A stretch of DNA of 64,000 nt from Lepiota brunneoincarnata (Eukaryota > Basidiomycota > Agaricomycetes > Agaricales > Agaricaceae). The translations under genes were made by a program, and so were the position numbers. The notes below the pieces were generated by a model. The model made no database searches. It saw only the letters and a program-made list of their open reading frames with translations, and was not told where the DNA came from. The DNA lies in contig JAEBUN010000004.1 of assembly GCA_023014365.1 (NCBI GenBank), positions 434,001-498,000 on the forward strand, read 5' to 3'. Of this stretch, positions 20,718-33,225 are shown piece by piece. The stretch's first letter is position 1, and each line of letters opens with the position of its first letter.

Positions 20718-23383
20718 ATGATGGTAAACCTTGCCCCGGAACGCTCTTCGACGCCCGCTGTCATCCCTCTTGCCTCTCCCGAAACCGACAACGGGATTTC
20801 CGGCAACACCGATCCTGCTTCCTCCATTCCAAGCATAAATTCTTCACCCCTGTCCGCCTCTTCAGGCTCTTGCAGTGTTACGACCGCTTCGTCAACTATA
20901 CATGACGATGTCCATCCCCAAATTCAAAAATTATCGACACTTCGTTTGTTGATAGCTCACATTGGGTACAAACCTCGTGATTTCCACAGCTTCTCGGTTT
21001 AATTTGCCCCCCTTCCTTAGCGCTGCTTTGGCTCTGTTTCTGGCAACGACGGATGCGGTCAGTCGGCCTTTGGTAATATCAGCCAACCCGTTCTTCACGC
21101 TCTAACTGCTTTACCGATAGACTATTGTCTCAACCAGTCTCCCAACCATTTCCAGTGAACTCCATGCGTCACAAAACCAATATACGTGGGTTGGCGTGGC
21201 ATATATGCTGACCCAAACTGCGCTCCAGCCCCTATACGGCAGGATTTCTGACCTTGTCGGACGGAAGGTTGATCGGGCATCCTCACCGCCAGTCAATCCC
21301 ATCTCACAAATTTCCCAGAATGTTCTCTATTCCAGTATGGCCATCTTCACAATCGGTTCACTTCTGTGTGGTGCTGCCCAGGTACTATATAACCCTCCTT
21401 AGGCAATTAATCTAGGGCTGATTGAGCCATCACCGATAGAGCATTGATTGGCTAATCGCCGCAAGGGCCCTAGGTTTGTAATTTTGTGTGGAGACCTGAA
21501 CCACTTGACTCATTGCGGGGAAGCCGGCATCGGTGGCGGTGGTATCGTGAGCGCTGTTTGGGTGCTCACGGCAGAGATAGTCGAAGTTCAACACCGCGCC
21601 AAGTGGTCGCAAGCTCTTAGCGTTACTTGGAGTTGTTCTGCCATCGCTGGTCCACTTATTGGTGGCATATTTAGCGGTGAGCTTGGCAAGTCATCCGCGC
21701 AAGTTGAGGTCGCTGATTCTTCTTCTTCCAAGGCAAGGATTTCTCCTCAAGAGTAAATTGGAGATGGGGATGTATGTTCCTTCAGTTAAGACTTACCTTC
21801 ATCAGCTGAATTCATTCAGTCTACATCAATTTACCCATATGTTTCGTCGCTTTCCTCGTCTTGCTCTTTTCTCTCCGCGGAGTACACCCGATTCAGTCTA
21901 CTAATGCATCATGGCACACCCTGGCCAGAAGATTCGACTTCGGAGGCTTGTGCGTTATTAACTGCGCATCTTTAATCGTCTTCTCTCTCCCTCAGACCCA
22001 TTCTTCTAGGATTCTCTTCATGGCGGGCACGAGCTGCATTGTGGTCGGCTTTAGCTTCGCGAACGAAGTCGGTTGTACGTGTTCTAACCTCTTACTCGCC
22101 AAATTGGTCTTGATGAAGTCACAGGGCTGGCTGTGTCCACGCTTCTTCTCGTTTCACTCGGCCTCGTTGTGCTTCTCTGCGGTGGAATATACGAGAAATA
22201 CACCACCCGGGAATGTCTGTTCCCTCCCACGACATTCAAAGACCCTACAACAGGTAAAAAGGCCCATTGATTTCTTTCTCGAGACGCGCCTCTCACTGGT
22301 GTCATTCGGCAGTGATCATCCTTATCATCACGTTCCTCCACCAGGTTACATTCACTTCGGGAACTTTTTATCTAGCTCTTTTTTATCAGGTACGAGTCAA
22401 ATGACTTCTCTCCTTATCCTTGATATCCATAGAGGTCATAGGCCGCTAATGGTTCCACTCCGCTTGAGGCTGGTCTGAAACTACTCCCATATTCTCTCGG
22501 TTCATCCTTGGCATCAATGCCGGCTGCGTGGTTCATCGGTTACTGGCAGAAGAAAACTAATGACACCAGTGGGCAAAAGTGGATCATTGTTGCTGGTCTT
22601 TTGATCTCGACAGTCGGCTTCGGTAAGCCCCAACAAGGTAGAATACTCTCACTGCTGGCGTTTAATGGTCGTCGCCCAGGTACTTTGAACTTGCTAAATG
22701 AAAGTGCCCCCATCCACGCCCAAATCGTTTATCCTCTGATAGCGGGTACCGGTCTCGGCATGCTTTTCCATGCCCCGTATCAGGTGTTTACCCGGGCACT
22801 AAAGCCGAAGGAACTGGCAGCAGGGACCAGCGCCTTTTTCCTTGTTCGTTTCACTGGAGCGACAATCGGCCTTGTTACGTACTGCCTCTAATCGTATCAC
22901 TTAATTAAAGCTTACCACGACTTAGGCCGTAGCAGGAATGATTTTCTTTGCGCGTGCTGCCCCAAGACTACCCTCTGAAGTCGTACCACATGGCTCTGTT
23001 TCATCCATCGATTATAGCGGCATCCGCAAACTCGAGCCCCTCGAACTTCGGGCTCAAGTCTTACGAGTCATTTCGACATCTATTCAGGTACGTTCTTGTT
23101 TGCTCTGGAAATTCCCTGCTGATACCTATGTGATCAGACCATATGGACAGTTTGGGTTCCTTGCTTAGGCCTGGCTTTCTTGGTAGGTAGTCGGCCCTCC
23201 ATACGCCCCGGACCACCTAAGGGGGATATATCTACAATTTTTCTGATGGTGTGGTTTTAGCTCGCCTTTGTCTTGCGCACAGTATCCATTCATGATGATG
23301 TTCGCCAAGCGAAGGAACACCGCAGTTCTCAGTCCCAGTCAACGACACAAAAGACTGAGAAAGAGGGGGAGGCTGAAGTATGA
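20718..23383 (+). CDS. MFS transporter, 14-TM DHA2 / vacuolar amino-acid (Fnx1-like) type
   Basis: Proton-coupled membrane exporter or vacuolar transporter. Sixteen exons: 20718..20943, 20990..21057, 21121..21267, 21319..21381, 21440..21473, 21524..21676, 21733..21771, 21820..21949, 22010..22071, 22125..22253, 22313..22389, 22442..22622, 22680..22873, 22926..23087, 23138..23182, 23261..23383, giving 610 residues in one frame. A long Ser/Pro-rich cytosolic N-terminus precedes helix 1 (SAALALFLATTDATIVSTSL). YMLTQTALQPLYGRISDLVG is the MFS signature loop, and GGGGIVSAVWVLTAEIV is also family-typical. About 14 hydrophobic segments can be counted. The tail is polar. The substrate (drug or basic amino acid) cannot be decided. 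Confidence 0.9.
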
Positions 23384-26324
23384 GCCGCCTGCCATTTCCT
23401 GGGACTAGGTTACATCTTCAACACACTGGGTAGAACCATCATCGCAGGAGGCTAGATTTTCATTTACCGGGGCTCTCGCACGTTCGAGGCTTCAAGGGTT
23501 GTTGATAGGGCATTACTTACTCGGGTTACTAGCCCATTATGTATTATGGGACACTATCGTGAAATGCATCTGGGGCTTTGGGGTTCATACTTTCAGTTCC
23601 GTAAAATTCTCTCCGACTCGAAAGCAACCGAAGGAAGACAAGAAGTATTCGAGGCCGGGGCATCGAGTACAATTTTCAGGTCCGATAAGCAACCCTTATG
23701 GACTGTACCAGATTTGGCGAGGAGAAAACATATTTAGAAAAAAGCGTCAAGCCTGCATATCATGCATGTTTCATTTCGTTAAATTTTAACTCAATCCACG
23801 CTTGGCAGCAGGCTCTGAAATCCATCAAATGGTGCGTAGGTCATGCGGATTTGTGTAGATCAATCACTACGATCAACGAAATGGGATCCCTTCCTTTCGA
23901 GGGGGAGGGGTAGTGGAAGAGGCGGGAGGAGGGCATCCGATATTCGGATCCGTCAGTCTGTCTGGATGGTCCGCGGTCATCTTCCCGAGAAGGCTCAGGG
24001 TTGGCGGTCCATGACACCTGGCTTTCTGATACGTAAAGCGTGCTTTAGTGAAGACCAGAGGTTTATGATAGAAATTTAATTGCACGAAAGTCATGGCCTG
24101 CGTTGGCATCTAACCGGATGTTTTAGAGGGAAGGGACGTCTGACAGTGGGTTTGATCATTCTACGTAGCGACTGAGTATACGACGATCCACAACTTGGCA
24201 TTACCATTACCGTGGTGGCGCCAGGATGCCGCGCCGGAAGCCTAGGGTGTTTCAATTTCGAGGCCATTAGTCGGATGGCATATATGGACCGGACGAGCAG
24301 TAGGAGTCGGACTGCGCGGCCTATCAGCTTGAACTGGTGCCGTCGCACCTCAGGTTGAATAATGAGCCACATATGCACATCATAGCGTTCTTATGTCGAA
24401 CAATAATGGCCTATGCTTTACGAGGAGCACCGGTAAACCTGTCGTAAATGTTACTTGGGGACAATAATCCCAAGAGAGCGAGAGTGAGAAACTAACCCAG
24501 TTTTGAACTTGAGGGCAGATCGACAACCCTGGAAGGTCCCCCCCCCCCCATTATCAGTCTCCGACACATGGATCGCTTGGGGGATTAGCATCCCCATGGG
24601 GTCGGCTCTGAATCACGCTTTAAGGTATAAACCGACTTGGCATTGAAGGAGGCATCGGATATTAGCCTTGAGGCTTAGACTGAAACCAGTGTAGTGTCTA
24701 ATGTTTGCAATTCAGTTGGAGGAAGATAGGAGGACGCGGTCAACTCATTTCGGCAGCAAAGTTCGCGGGTTGGATTGAGGAGCGAATCGGATTTGTAGGA
24801 TTAAAGAGTTGTGCAACGGGGGTAAGTCGTTCTTGATGAACGCCGATTGCACGAGGGGAAAAGAAGTCCTCTTACGTTCCAAGTTCACACTTCGGATTAG
24901 ATGGGGTTGAACAAGTTAAAGTGCTTGGCGGGCACGGTTAAGCTTGTTCAACAGACCCCCATGAAACCATATAATTTGCAGGCTAATGAAACTCGTCAGA
25001 AGACGGCCGAGTAAGCTATCGGAGGATGGGGCTGGGACGTACGTAGGAGAACATAGGGCACGGGGCCAAGCACGCAACCCCATGCGGGTGTAAAACACTC
25101 AGGATGAGAGGTAGATGGAATGTGTAGATGCGCTCGTCCGAAAAATACCGACATCACATATGTGAGTGATGAACGGGTTCGTCGGTTTTGTCAGAGGACG
25201 CCACCCGCTGTCCAAGGTCGAGTGCTAACTTGACGTTTGTTGCTGTTACCACCGGGAAAACGCCATGACATATTTCCAAGGAGGCGAGTACAACGCCAAT
25301 GTTGGGCAGTTGTTCGAGGGTAAGGTTGCTTATAATCAAGGGGAAGAAGATGATCAATCTGTCGATGTTCGGATCGAATGAAGATGGGATCTGGCTTGGA
25401 AGTGAAGTTGACCATCCGAGGAGGGCCATTTAGTCAGAGTTAAGGAGCATTCTTTCAAATGTAGGGTGGACATCGTGGGTCCAGGAGATGAAAAGAGATA
25501 AAGCCGGGGCGTGCTATAAGGAGAGCTGAAGAATAGCTGCCCGCACAAGCAAGTCAGGAAACAGGAACTCATACATATGCGAGTCCGCGAACCTGACGTG
25601 ACGATGGTGGGAGGTAAATTCCTTCACATTCCCATATGAACAGAGCGTGGCACGAGATCGAATCTTCAACCAATTCTTGGGTATGCTCAACATATACGGG
25701 GTTGCGAGTCGGGTTTTCGGTCAAATGTGGCAGGTTGAGTATGATATGCGGCCGCTAACTCTGATTTCATCTTGTGTGACTTGCCTATGGAGAGACGAGA
25801 GAGAGCGGGGTGGGTGCGCAACACTGATCTGCATGGGGATGGGAGGAAAAACACCGACAAATGCATAGAAGCGTGCCCACGTATCCCCAGATCTGGCTGG
25901 TGGGTGTTTAAGGCTTCATCTACCCAGCAACCTGCCTTTTATGCCTGAATTTTCTCCGGGAAACTTCAATTTTCTGGAATGTCCGTCTGCAATATATTCA
26001 TCTGTTTCTGACGGGGCAGGATCTGTCCCTTTTCTTTGGGATCCGGCCTGGCGCTCTCAGGGCGCTCTCAGCTGGCAATGTACCCAAACCGAATCGAGGA
26101 CATAGCATGACATCTAGCCGTTGTGTCACGACCCCACATAAGTCAGAGTGGGGTTGGGCACACGACCTCGCAAAGAGGGCGGCACGCTTTCGAGGGGCGA
26201 GAGGAGGCAGTGAAGGGCGATGATAGGAATGCATAGGCAATTTATTTCATGATGACCTAAACCCTGCCTCGTTCCAAGCTCCGTCCATCCAGGTCCCATC
26301 CTCTCTTTCATCCTCACCGCCACC
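23384..26324. other. 2.9-kb gene-free stretch
   Basis: No exon chain or known motif on either strand. Open frames of 60-95 codons (for example minus 24091..24378 and 25154..25429) have no family signature. A C run lies at 24539-24549 and a direct repeat of GGCGCTCTCA near 26050-26070. No terminal repeats, target-site duplications or transposase were recognised. The last few hundred bases are the choline kinase promoter. Confidence 0.6.
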
Positions 26325-27880
26325 ATGTCTCCAGTTCTCTCCCCGTCAGTCTCCACTCCTTCTATTTCTACCCCACCGTCCTCCGCACACATGAAGCGAC
26401 AGCTCTCAAGTGCGTCTGTTCAGAGCCTTGTAAATCTTATCGCAAGCGCCTCTTCCTCCAGAGCATCCCTGCGACTGTCGGACACCGATCTAGACACCGT
26501 CAGGATTAAGGGTTTGCGTCATGCTAAAACAAATCTTAAGGCAAGGTAAGCCACTTTTTCCGCTCAATTGTTTGAGGTTGTCTAGCCGGACAGGGAAAGC
26601 AGCCTGACCTGGAATCATGGTTTGGTTCTGTCGTCCCATTGTTTGTTGCTCGGATTCTGATGATAATCTGCTTTTCACATAGACATCACAAGACGCCCGA
26701 GTTTGCGTCAGAAGTCTTCGAGATCCTTCGGATCCTTCACGTTCCATTTTTTAATGCCGCTGACCTTCTCCCTCGGGACCTTGTCATACGGAAGGTTTCT
26801 GGCGCTCTCACAAACGCCGTCTTCTTCGTGTCTTTTCCCTCCAACAAGCATATGCGCACCATCCTTCTTCGCATATATGGGCCCTCCTCGGGCTCCCTGA
26901 TATCTCGCCCGCGAGAGCTCCACACACTCCACGTCCTTTCCTCCAAATATCACATCGGGCCCCACATCTATGGAACTTTTGAGAATGGACGTATCGAAGA
27001 GTACTTTGAGTCAACCACACTCACTGCCAGCGATATTCGTGACCCGAAAATTAGTCAATGGATTGGAGTTCGCATGGCACAGTTCCACTCGGTTGATATC
27101 AGTGCCGTGGAGGAGGACGATTGGGAGATTGGGGTCGAGCAGAATGTGCATTCCTGGCTTGCCCCAGCTCGGGAAGTATTTGCTCTCCCCGCTTTGTCTG
27201 AAGATGATAGGCGAGAGCTTGATCTCGACAATTTTGGGCGTGATTGGAATAGTTACATTCGCTGGTTATCAAAAGTAGACGACGTGCATTCTGGCAGTAG
27301 GAGAGTCTTTGCACATAATGATACTCAGTACGGTAACCTACTCAGGTTACAACATCCGAAGGAGGGCTCGGACGACCATCGTCAGGTATGTCCTTTACAT
27401 CTTTACCTTTGTGTTTTCCTATTTCTGGATGTGACATTCTGCTTGACCAAGATCATCGTCGTCGACTTTGAATACGCGGCTCCAAATCCAGCCTCGTACG
27501 ATATTGCGAACCATTTCCACGAATGGACCGCCAACTACCATTCCGACACTCCCCACCTTCTCAATCCTGCACTTTATCCTACTCTGGCTGAGCGACGCAA
27601 TTTTTACCTCACTTACCTCCGCCATACTTCTTTCACTACCAAGGAAAGCCAACACCTCACATGCTCAGACGCTGAGCTCGAGCCTCTCATCTCCAAGCTT
27701 GATAGGCAGGTCCAGATTTGGAGCCCGGCGTCTCATGCTTGTTGGGCTTTGTGGGCCGTTGTCCAAGCCCGTGATGATATGGAGAACAATAATCCGGCAC
27801 CCGAATTCGATTACATCGGTTATGCGAGGTGTCGCATGGCTGGGTTTCGCAGAGAACTCAGGGAACTCCAAGTGTTGTGA
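26325..27880 (+). CDS. CKI1: Choline/ethanolamine kinase
   Basis: Phosphorylates choline, the first step of the CDP-choline pathway to phosphatidylcholine. Exons 26325..26545, 26683..27385, 27452..27880 give 450 residues. Motifs: RKVSGALTNAVFFVSF (ATP loop), HNDTQYGNLLR (Brenner/catalytic motif) and IIVVDFEYAAPNPASYDIAN (choline-kinase motif with the metal-binding Asp). FHEWTANYHSDTPHLLNP follows, as usual. The start ATG sits in the strong context CCACCATG. The N-terminal 60 residues are Ser-rich, as in other fungal enzymes. The second intron acceptor lies after a CAAG. Confidence 0.95.
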
Positions 27881-28558
27881 GGATAACTCTGTCTCTTCGT
27901 TTTTCTGGGTTTATTTGCTAAGCACTCTGATGGTCAATGGGTAATACGGATGTACGCCATAATATCGTAATTGCTCTTGTGGTGCTTAATTAATTAATAC
28001 TTTGCACAAGTCTTGTCTTCGGACTCTTATGCATTACTTGGGACTGCTTTCCATTCAATATATTAGCACCTATAGGAGAACAGGAGTGATAAAGAGAATA
28101 AAAAACATGATTGTTGCTGCTGACGACAAATAATGCGAATTGTAATGTTGACTGGGGATCACGATAACCTACGATTGATGATGGCAAGAAACGAGGATAG
28201 AGAGGAGCATATACACAGTTGAAGAAAAACAAAATAAGGAGTGATAGTGACAAAGCAGCCGGAAGAGTGTTCGTTAGCCAGGGGGGGGGGGAAGAGGGTA
28301 TGGAGGAGCTGTTTAAAAAAAAGCAAGTAGTACAATTTAATATCGGGGCCGCGAGGGAGAAAGCAGGAGGATCCTTTTCCACAATGAGATCAGATAAAGA
28401 CAGGGTTGATATGGATGCGAGGGAAAAGTTGTCCGACCAAGCGGACAAATTATATTTGATAATAGCACATGTGATGAATCCAGGATTGGAGTGGCTGGGT
28501 CACAGCGTGCAAGAAGGATCCCTTGCTGAATGAACCAATCACCCAGAGCATCCTCCGC
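27881..28558. other. Convergent intergenic region
   Basis: 3' ends of choline kinase (plus) and the CCCH gene (minus) face each other. AT-rich stretches that could carry polyadenylation signals occur around 27985-28000. A G run is at 28280-28289. No gene is supported. Confidence 0.6.
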
Positions 28559-31268
28559 TTATGCCCAGGCCTTTTCGTGCAACCGTGCTGTACCGATAGG
28601 GATATCGTTCCAAGGAGAACTCGCCATCCTTTCAGCTGCAGGGCTCGAGGAGTTTGGATAAGACGTATTGGCAAGCTGGCTCCTCGAGAAGCTTGCCCAG
28701 TTTCCTACACTACCTGCCCGCACATGCCCGTTCATCCGGGGTGCGGCGTGTGCGGATGCGTCGCTGGTGGAAAGAGTGTAACTGTGGCCGGCAGGAATGG
28801 AGCCGAGATTGAGATCAGCCTCGGTTCCGTTGAATGAGTGTCGGATGTTGGAGCTGGGCGTCGTCTTCTTCGGGTTGGCCTGCGGAGGTTGCCAACGTAT
28901 TAGTATTTTCGGATGGATTTCAAGCAAAGCAGACACGTACGTTATTGAACCCAACGATCTCTAGCCTTGCATTGTTGTGCCTTCCAAGATCAGGTCCTGC
29001 TGTGACCGGTGCTGGCTCCTGGGTAGGGGTCTGTTCGGTAGCGGGGAGAAGGATGCCATTGCTGGTGAAAGAAGGATAAGCCGACTTGTTTTGTTTCGTC
29101 GGTGGAACAGCTGTATCGACCCGCAGTTTGCCAGTTGGGGGACGACTGGTGAACTGGAATCCGTTTCTGTTTAGCTCCACAGGCGTGGTCAGGCCGACAC
29201 CATTGGGCTCGGTGCGCTTGGCAGATATGCGGGCGAGGAGGGACCCGGAAGAGTCATTAGGATCGCTGTTAGTACTCATAGAACGTGGTCGGGCCTCAGG
29301 AGGGTTCTCAGAGCCTGGAGTGGCGGGGCTTTGGCCGTTGGTAGGGAGCTCGGTGTGGATGAAGCAGCATCTCTTGCCATACGGACATGAGCCGGACACC
29401 CAGAAGGTCTAATGAAAAAGCTGTCAGTCTTTCAAGTCGTTTCAGGCCAAGCAAAACGCCGCTCACTCTGCAAATCTCTGTCTTATACTAAGAGCGCAAG
29501 GGAGGAGTCAGCACATGTCAACTGAGGTCATTGATCGGTACACATACTTTGGGATGCCGAGCAACCTTGCGCAACTCCTCTTCTCCGTGAGCAAACTGGC
29601 ACTTGGTTCCATATCGGCAGCTACCCTTCTCCTCCCAGCTCCGGCACAACTCGGTCTTGTATAGGCCAAGCTTTCGGTTATTAGCGCTAGGTCCTGTTTG
29701 TCCGTTCGTGCTTGTCGGACTGGCTACACTAGTGTCGACGCTGGGCGTTTGTGATGGTACGCTGTAGGGACCTGTGAATTGTGAGGGAATCCTGACCGCG
29801 AGCTGCGCAGCGATGTCTTGGGCCCCATAAAACTGAGGGGGAAATGTGTGCAATGCTGAAGGATACAATGCATGGGGAAAGGGGAGATTGCCATTGAGGA
29901 GTGAGAGCGTAGCTGCGTCCCGCATCGCTGAGGGATCGGAAGCAGAGTGATGATGACCACCACGGAAGACATTGTGTTGTTGTTGAACGCGAGTTACTGC
30001 AGGATGGTGCTCGTGAGGGGCGGATGGTATCATCATCTCATACAGCTGCTGGGTATTGCCTAGGGAAAGGTGGGAAGTGTGATGTCCTGTGGGATAGCCT
30101 AGGGAGCTTGGGGTCGGGACCATCCCCTGTTGAGGGAAAGCAGGAGGGGGCTGGCGGTACCTCACATTGGGGGCCCCGTTGTTAAGCCGACCAGCGACGA
30201 ACGGGGGGAGCGGAGGCACAGCTGCCATCGGGAGGCCCTGAGGTACGGAAGAGTAGCGTTGGGTCAGATTATAATCTATTTGAGCTTCGTCGCGATCGGA
30301 GGCGGTCGATTGCAAAGTATTCCTGTAATCATATAATTGAGAATGAGACAAGGGCTGGGGACGGTGAATTTGCGTCAGGGTAGGGTATTGTAATTGTTCA
30401 TTCTGCAGGACGCCGTTGTCTCGAAATTGGTTGGGAGCCCATTGCGGGGCTTCAAGTTCATCAGTGGGGTCGTCAATTTGTTGCAAGCGACGAAGATCGG
30501 CATTGGAGAGGCCACCGCTGAACGAGTGCGGTCGTTCTTTCGGCTCGACTGCGGGACCCTTCAATGTGTGGTTCAACAATGTATTTTGAGCGCCGGATGA
30601 GGAGTCATGGGAACCAGAGGTTGTCGTGTCAGTGGATGAGCCTCGAGAGTGAGCAATATTTAACTGATGATCCGGTGTGTGTGGTGATGAGCCAATGCTG
30701 GTGTTGGGTGATGTGCCGAGTGGGCTGTTCTCGTTCAATTGAGATACGACAGCAGGGAGCTTGGATTTGGGGGGAGTTCGGATGCTCCTACGTAAGTCGT
30801 CCCCGTCCTTGGTTACATCACCAATCTGTAGTCGAACCAGGTCGTCTGCTAAACCCCAGCCAGAAGATGCCACGCCAGCGTCAATGAGATGGCCGTTGGA
30901 GTTAAGCCTCCAACGCTGTCCAGAGCTCCTGGAAAGTTCGGCTGCGATTGCTTCGGTTCGCGCGGGCATGACAGAAAACCGTGGTTGTTTGGTAGCGGTA
31001 GAAATTGTAGTCGACTGTGTGGTGTTGTCGTCGTCGTTGTCGTCGTCGTTATTTGTCAACGAATGCCAACCCTGACAATGGAGTGGAGCGTTTGATGAAC
31101 GAGGTGTGCACGTGTTGGAAAAAAAAAACGGAGCTGTACCTTTATATCCAAATTATAATCGTTCTCAAGTTTCAAGAAATTGAGGTGGCAATTGCTCGAA
31201 GAGATGGGCGCCAGAGAGAGCTCTTCGGGGTAGATAGAGAGCTGCGAATTCGTGACTGTTTCGTACAT
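28559..31268 (-). CDS. TIS11/TTP-type tandem CCCH zinc-finger RNA-binding protein
   Basis: This family binds AU-rich 3' UTRs and promotes mRNA decay. Exons on the minus strand: 31140..31268, 29548..31071, 29467..29487, 28941..29408, 28559..28879, giving 820 residues. Finger one is [20 protein letters not shown] plus CQFAH, a C-x8-C-x5-C-x3-H finger; finger two begins YKTEICR and continues [17 protein letters not shown] with the same spacing. The lead-in YKTE is diagnostic of TIS11. The 21-nt exon 29467..29487 carries exactly YKTEICR and lies between the fingers. The rest is disordered, with an NDDD repeat encoded by a TCG-rich tract near 31020-31055 and many Gln/Pro/His. The start at 31268 comes from joining the first exon; no ATG lies at the head of exon 2. 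Confidence 0.9.
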
Positions 31269-33217
31269 CGAGCTGTAGGTCAGAACGGGTGTGTTTGAGG
31301 TATAAAGACGCAACAGGGAGGTAATGTCGTCCAGAGTACTAACCGTAAATTAGGATTGCTGATGCTCAAGCGATGATGAGTGACAAATGGGAGAGCTAAT
31401 ATGAGGGATAGATAAAGGGAGAAGTGAGAGTGAGCGAGGGGGGGGGGGGCTACTAGAGTCTGTCTGTGCAGAGGATGATGCAGACTAAGGGAGTAGGATG
31501 GAGTGGTGCAGATAGGTATAAAAATGCGTGAGGATCGTGAGGAAGGTAGTCGTGTTGTTTTGCAAGATAAGTCCGGAGGTGTGACAGAAATGGGGTTTGT
31601 TAGACCTAGGAGGAAGGTGAATGTTAAGAAGAAGGAAGGGGGAGTGAGGCAAAGGGGAGGCACTCGCTGGTCAAGGTTTTGATCGCACGCAACGTGCCCT
31701 TCTCGCGGTCGGCTTTTCCCAATAATTAATCACGTCTTGTGGGTGGGCGCCAACGGGGCCAAAGCGTCGGGAAGATAGCTAGCTCACCAAATCCGCTGAA
31801 TGCGTTCTATCGATGGAGGAAAGCTTCGAAAGTGATATCTGGAGGGGGATGATTGTGGAGGAGTCCCAAGCTACAATTCGAGCAGTGCAAAATACGGCTG
31901 TCCACAAGAACCCCCCGTTTCTTTCCAAAACGGGCCTAGCTTCGACGCTCCGACCCGAGTTCCATCTGCGCACCCCCGTCCTCCCCCCCCTCCTCTCCGC
32001 TCTTGTCTACTCTGCCCACCGTGAACCAATGACCGACCCATTCGCCGCTGCCCTTTGCTCACCAGCGCACCCAACAGCCCATAATTTGACCACCAGCGCA
32101 GGCCGCGTCAGCACGTGTCCAACACGTGCCCTATGCTGTGCCAGTACATCATTCCAAGTTTAGCGCTAATCTCCATCGCCCGTCGTCAACTTGGATGATT
32201 TTGCTCAGCCCCCCCTCCCCAACCCAATGTTCATCACCAATATCATTGTTCGAAGCAACACCGGTACATCCAACAATGCCATCGCCCCATTCATACGCTT
32301 GATGGGAACGATGGGTTTGCCAATGTCTGCACTATCTGTCATTTTTGTCGTGTAGAATGTATTCTCCTCCCGATCAAATGCCACCACCTGTCTTCCAAAA
32401 CGCCGGGCACAAGGACAGCCAAAATGTCCAAGGCACCCATCATGTGTAATGCAGAAGGAAAAAGAAAAGAGAGAATACCGCCTCGTGCCCCACCTAGATT
32501 TTCTCGAGCACTAGCTTCCAGTCCTCGCCCACTGCGCATCTGTGAGCTTCTTCATCCGCGTGACTCTTTGACGTCAGCCTTCTTTATATCTCTATTTGTG
32601 ACAGGTGACCCCCTTTTATACACCAAGCCTTACCCACGTGATCTTTACCCGCAATGTTGAAAACTGAGCTCAAAGTTGGCCAGGAGCCACCAGGTAGGAG
32701 TGGGCTGCGCAGTTGCAAAGTCTGGCTAAAATTTCCTGGAGCTAAGCAACTTCCAGGTTATCGTGATCAGATCTATGCCGACCATCCCCAAATCCACTGA
32801 TCGCACTTCTCTCGCAATGCCGACGGATAAATCTACCGAATCCAATATGCCTGACATTCCTGACTACTAGCATGTTCCAATCGCGTCCAGTGTGGTAGAC
32901 CTTGATGTTCCGATAAAACCTTCCTGATTTCATATCTTTGCATCACTGTTATCACTCGGGCCACAATATAGGGCCCGGCGGTGTTGTCGTCATTCGATAA
33001 GCCACGACTTGGGAATTCCTTCAAGGAACTCAGGCCTGACTTTTACCATCAAGGAACTGATTTTCTGATCGGCTGGTCATCTTTTGGGTTCTTGCTTTCT
33101 TATTATGCCATATCGTTTTTCAGAGGTCCATATAGCGCAAGAAAGATCCGATCCTTCTAAATGTCATGTAGTGATTATCTTACACTTTTTCAAAATCTGA
33201 TCGATTACTCTGAGTGA
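31269..33217. promoter_or_regulatory. Long upstream region of the CCCH gene
   Basis: About 1.95 kb without a gene, between the CCCH start (transcribed leftwards) and the 3' end of BLM10. The part nearest the start is pyrimidine-rich on the coding strand and includes a G run at 31439-31449. A palindromic pair of E-boxes is at 32111-32129 and another CACGTG near 32636. Confidence 0.55.
32111..32129. promoter_or_regulatory. Inverted repeat of two CACGTG E-boxes
   Basis: GCACGTGT, spacer CCA, ACACGTGC: a perfect 8-bp inverted repeat whose arms each hold a palindromic CACGTG core. Such cores bind bHLH factors of the Cbf1/Pho4/SREBP type. It lies about 850 bp upstream of the CCCH gene start. Confidence 0.55.
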
Positions 33218-33225
33218 TTAAGCGT
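33218..33225 (-). other. 8-nt terminal coding exon of BLM10
   Basis: ACGCTTAA after the acceptor ATATCAG. Joined to TCTTACT it gives Ser-Tyr-Tyr-Ala-stop. Without splicing the reading would be Ser-Tyr-Cys-Gly-Ser-stop, lacking the conserved tail. Confidence 0.78.

Noticed and set aside
20944..20989. Frameshift near the N-terminus of the MFS transporter
   Set aside because: A 46-nt GT-AG intron here restores a single open frame through all 16 exons.
31280..31663. Minus-strand 127-codon ORF upstream of the CCCH gene
   Set aside because: Composition is Pro/Ser/Leu low-complexity from a pyrimidine-rich leader; most likely 5' untranslated sequence.
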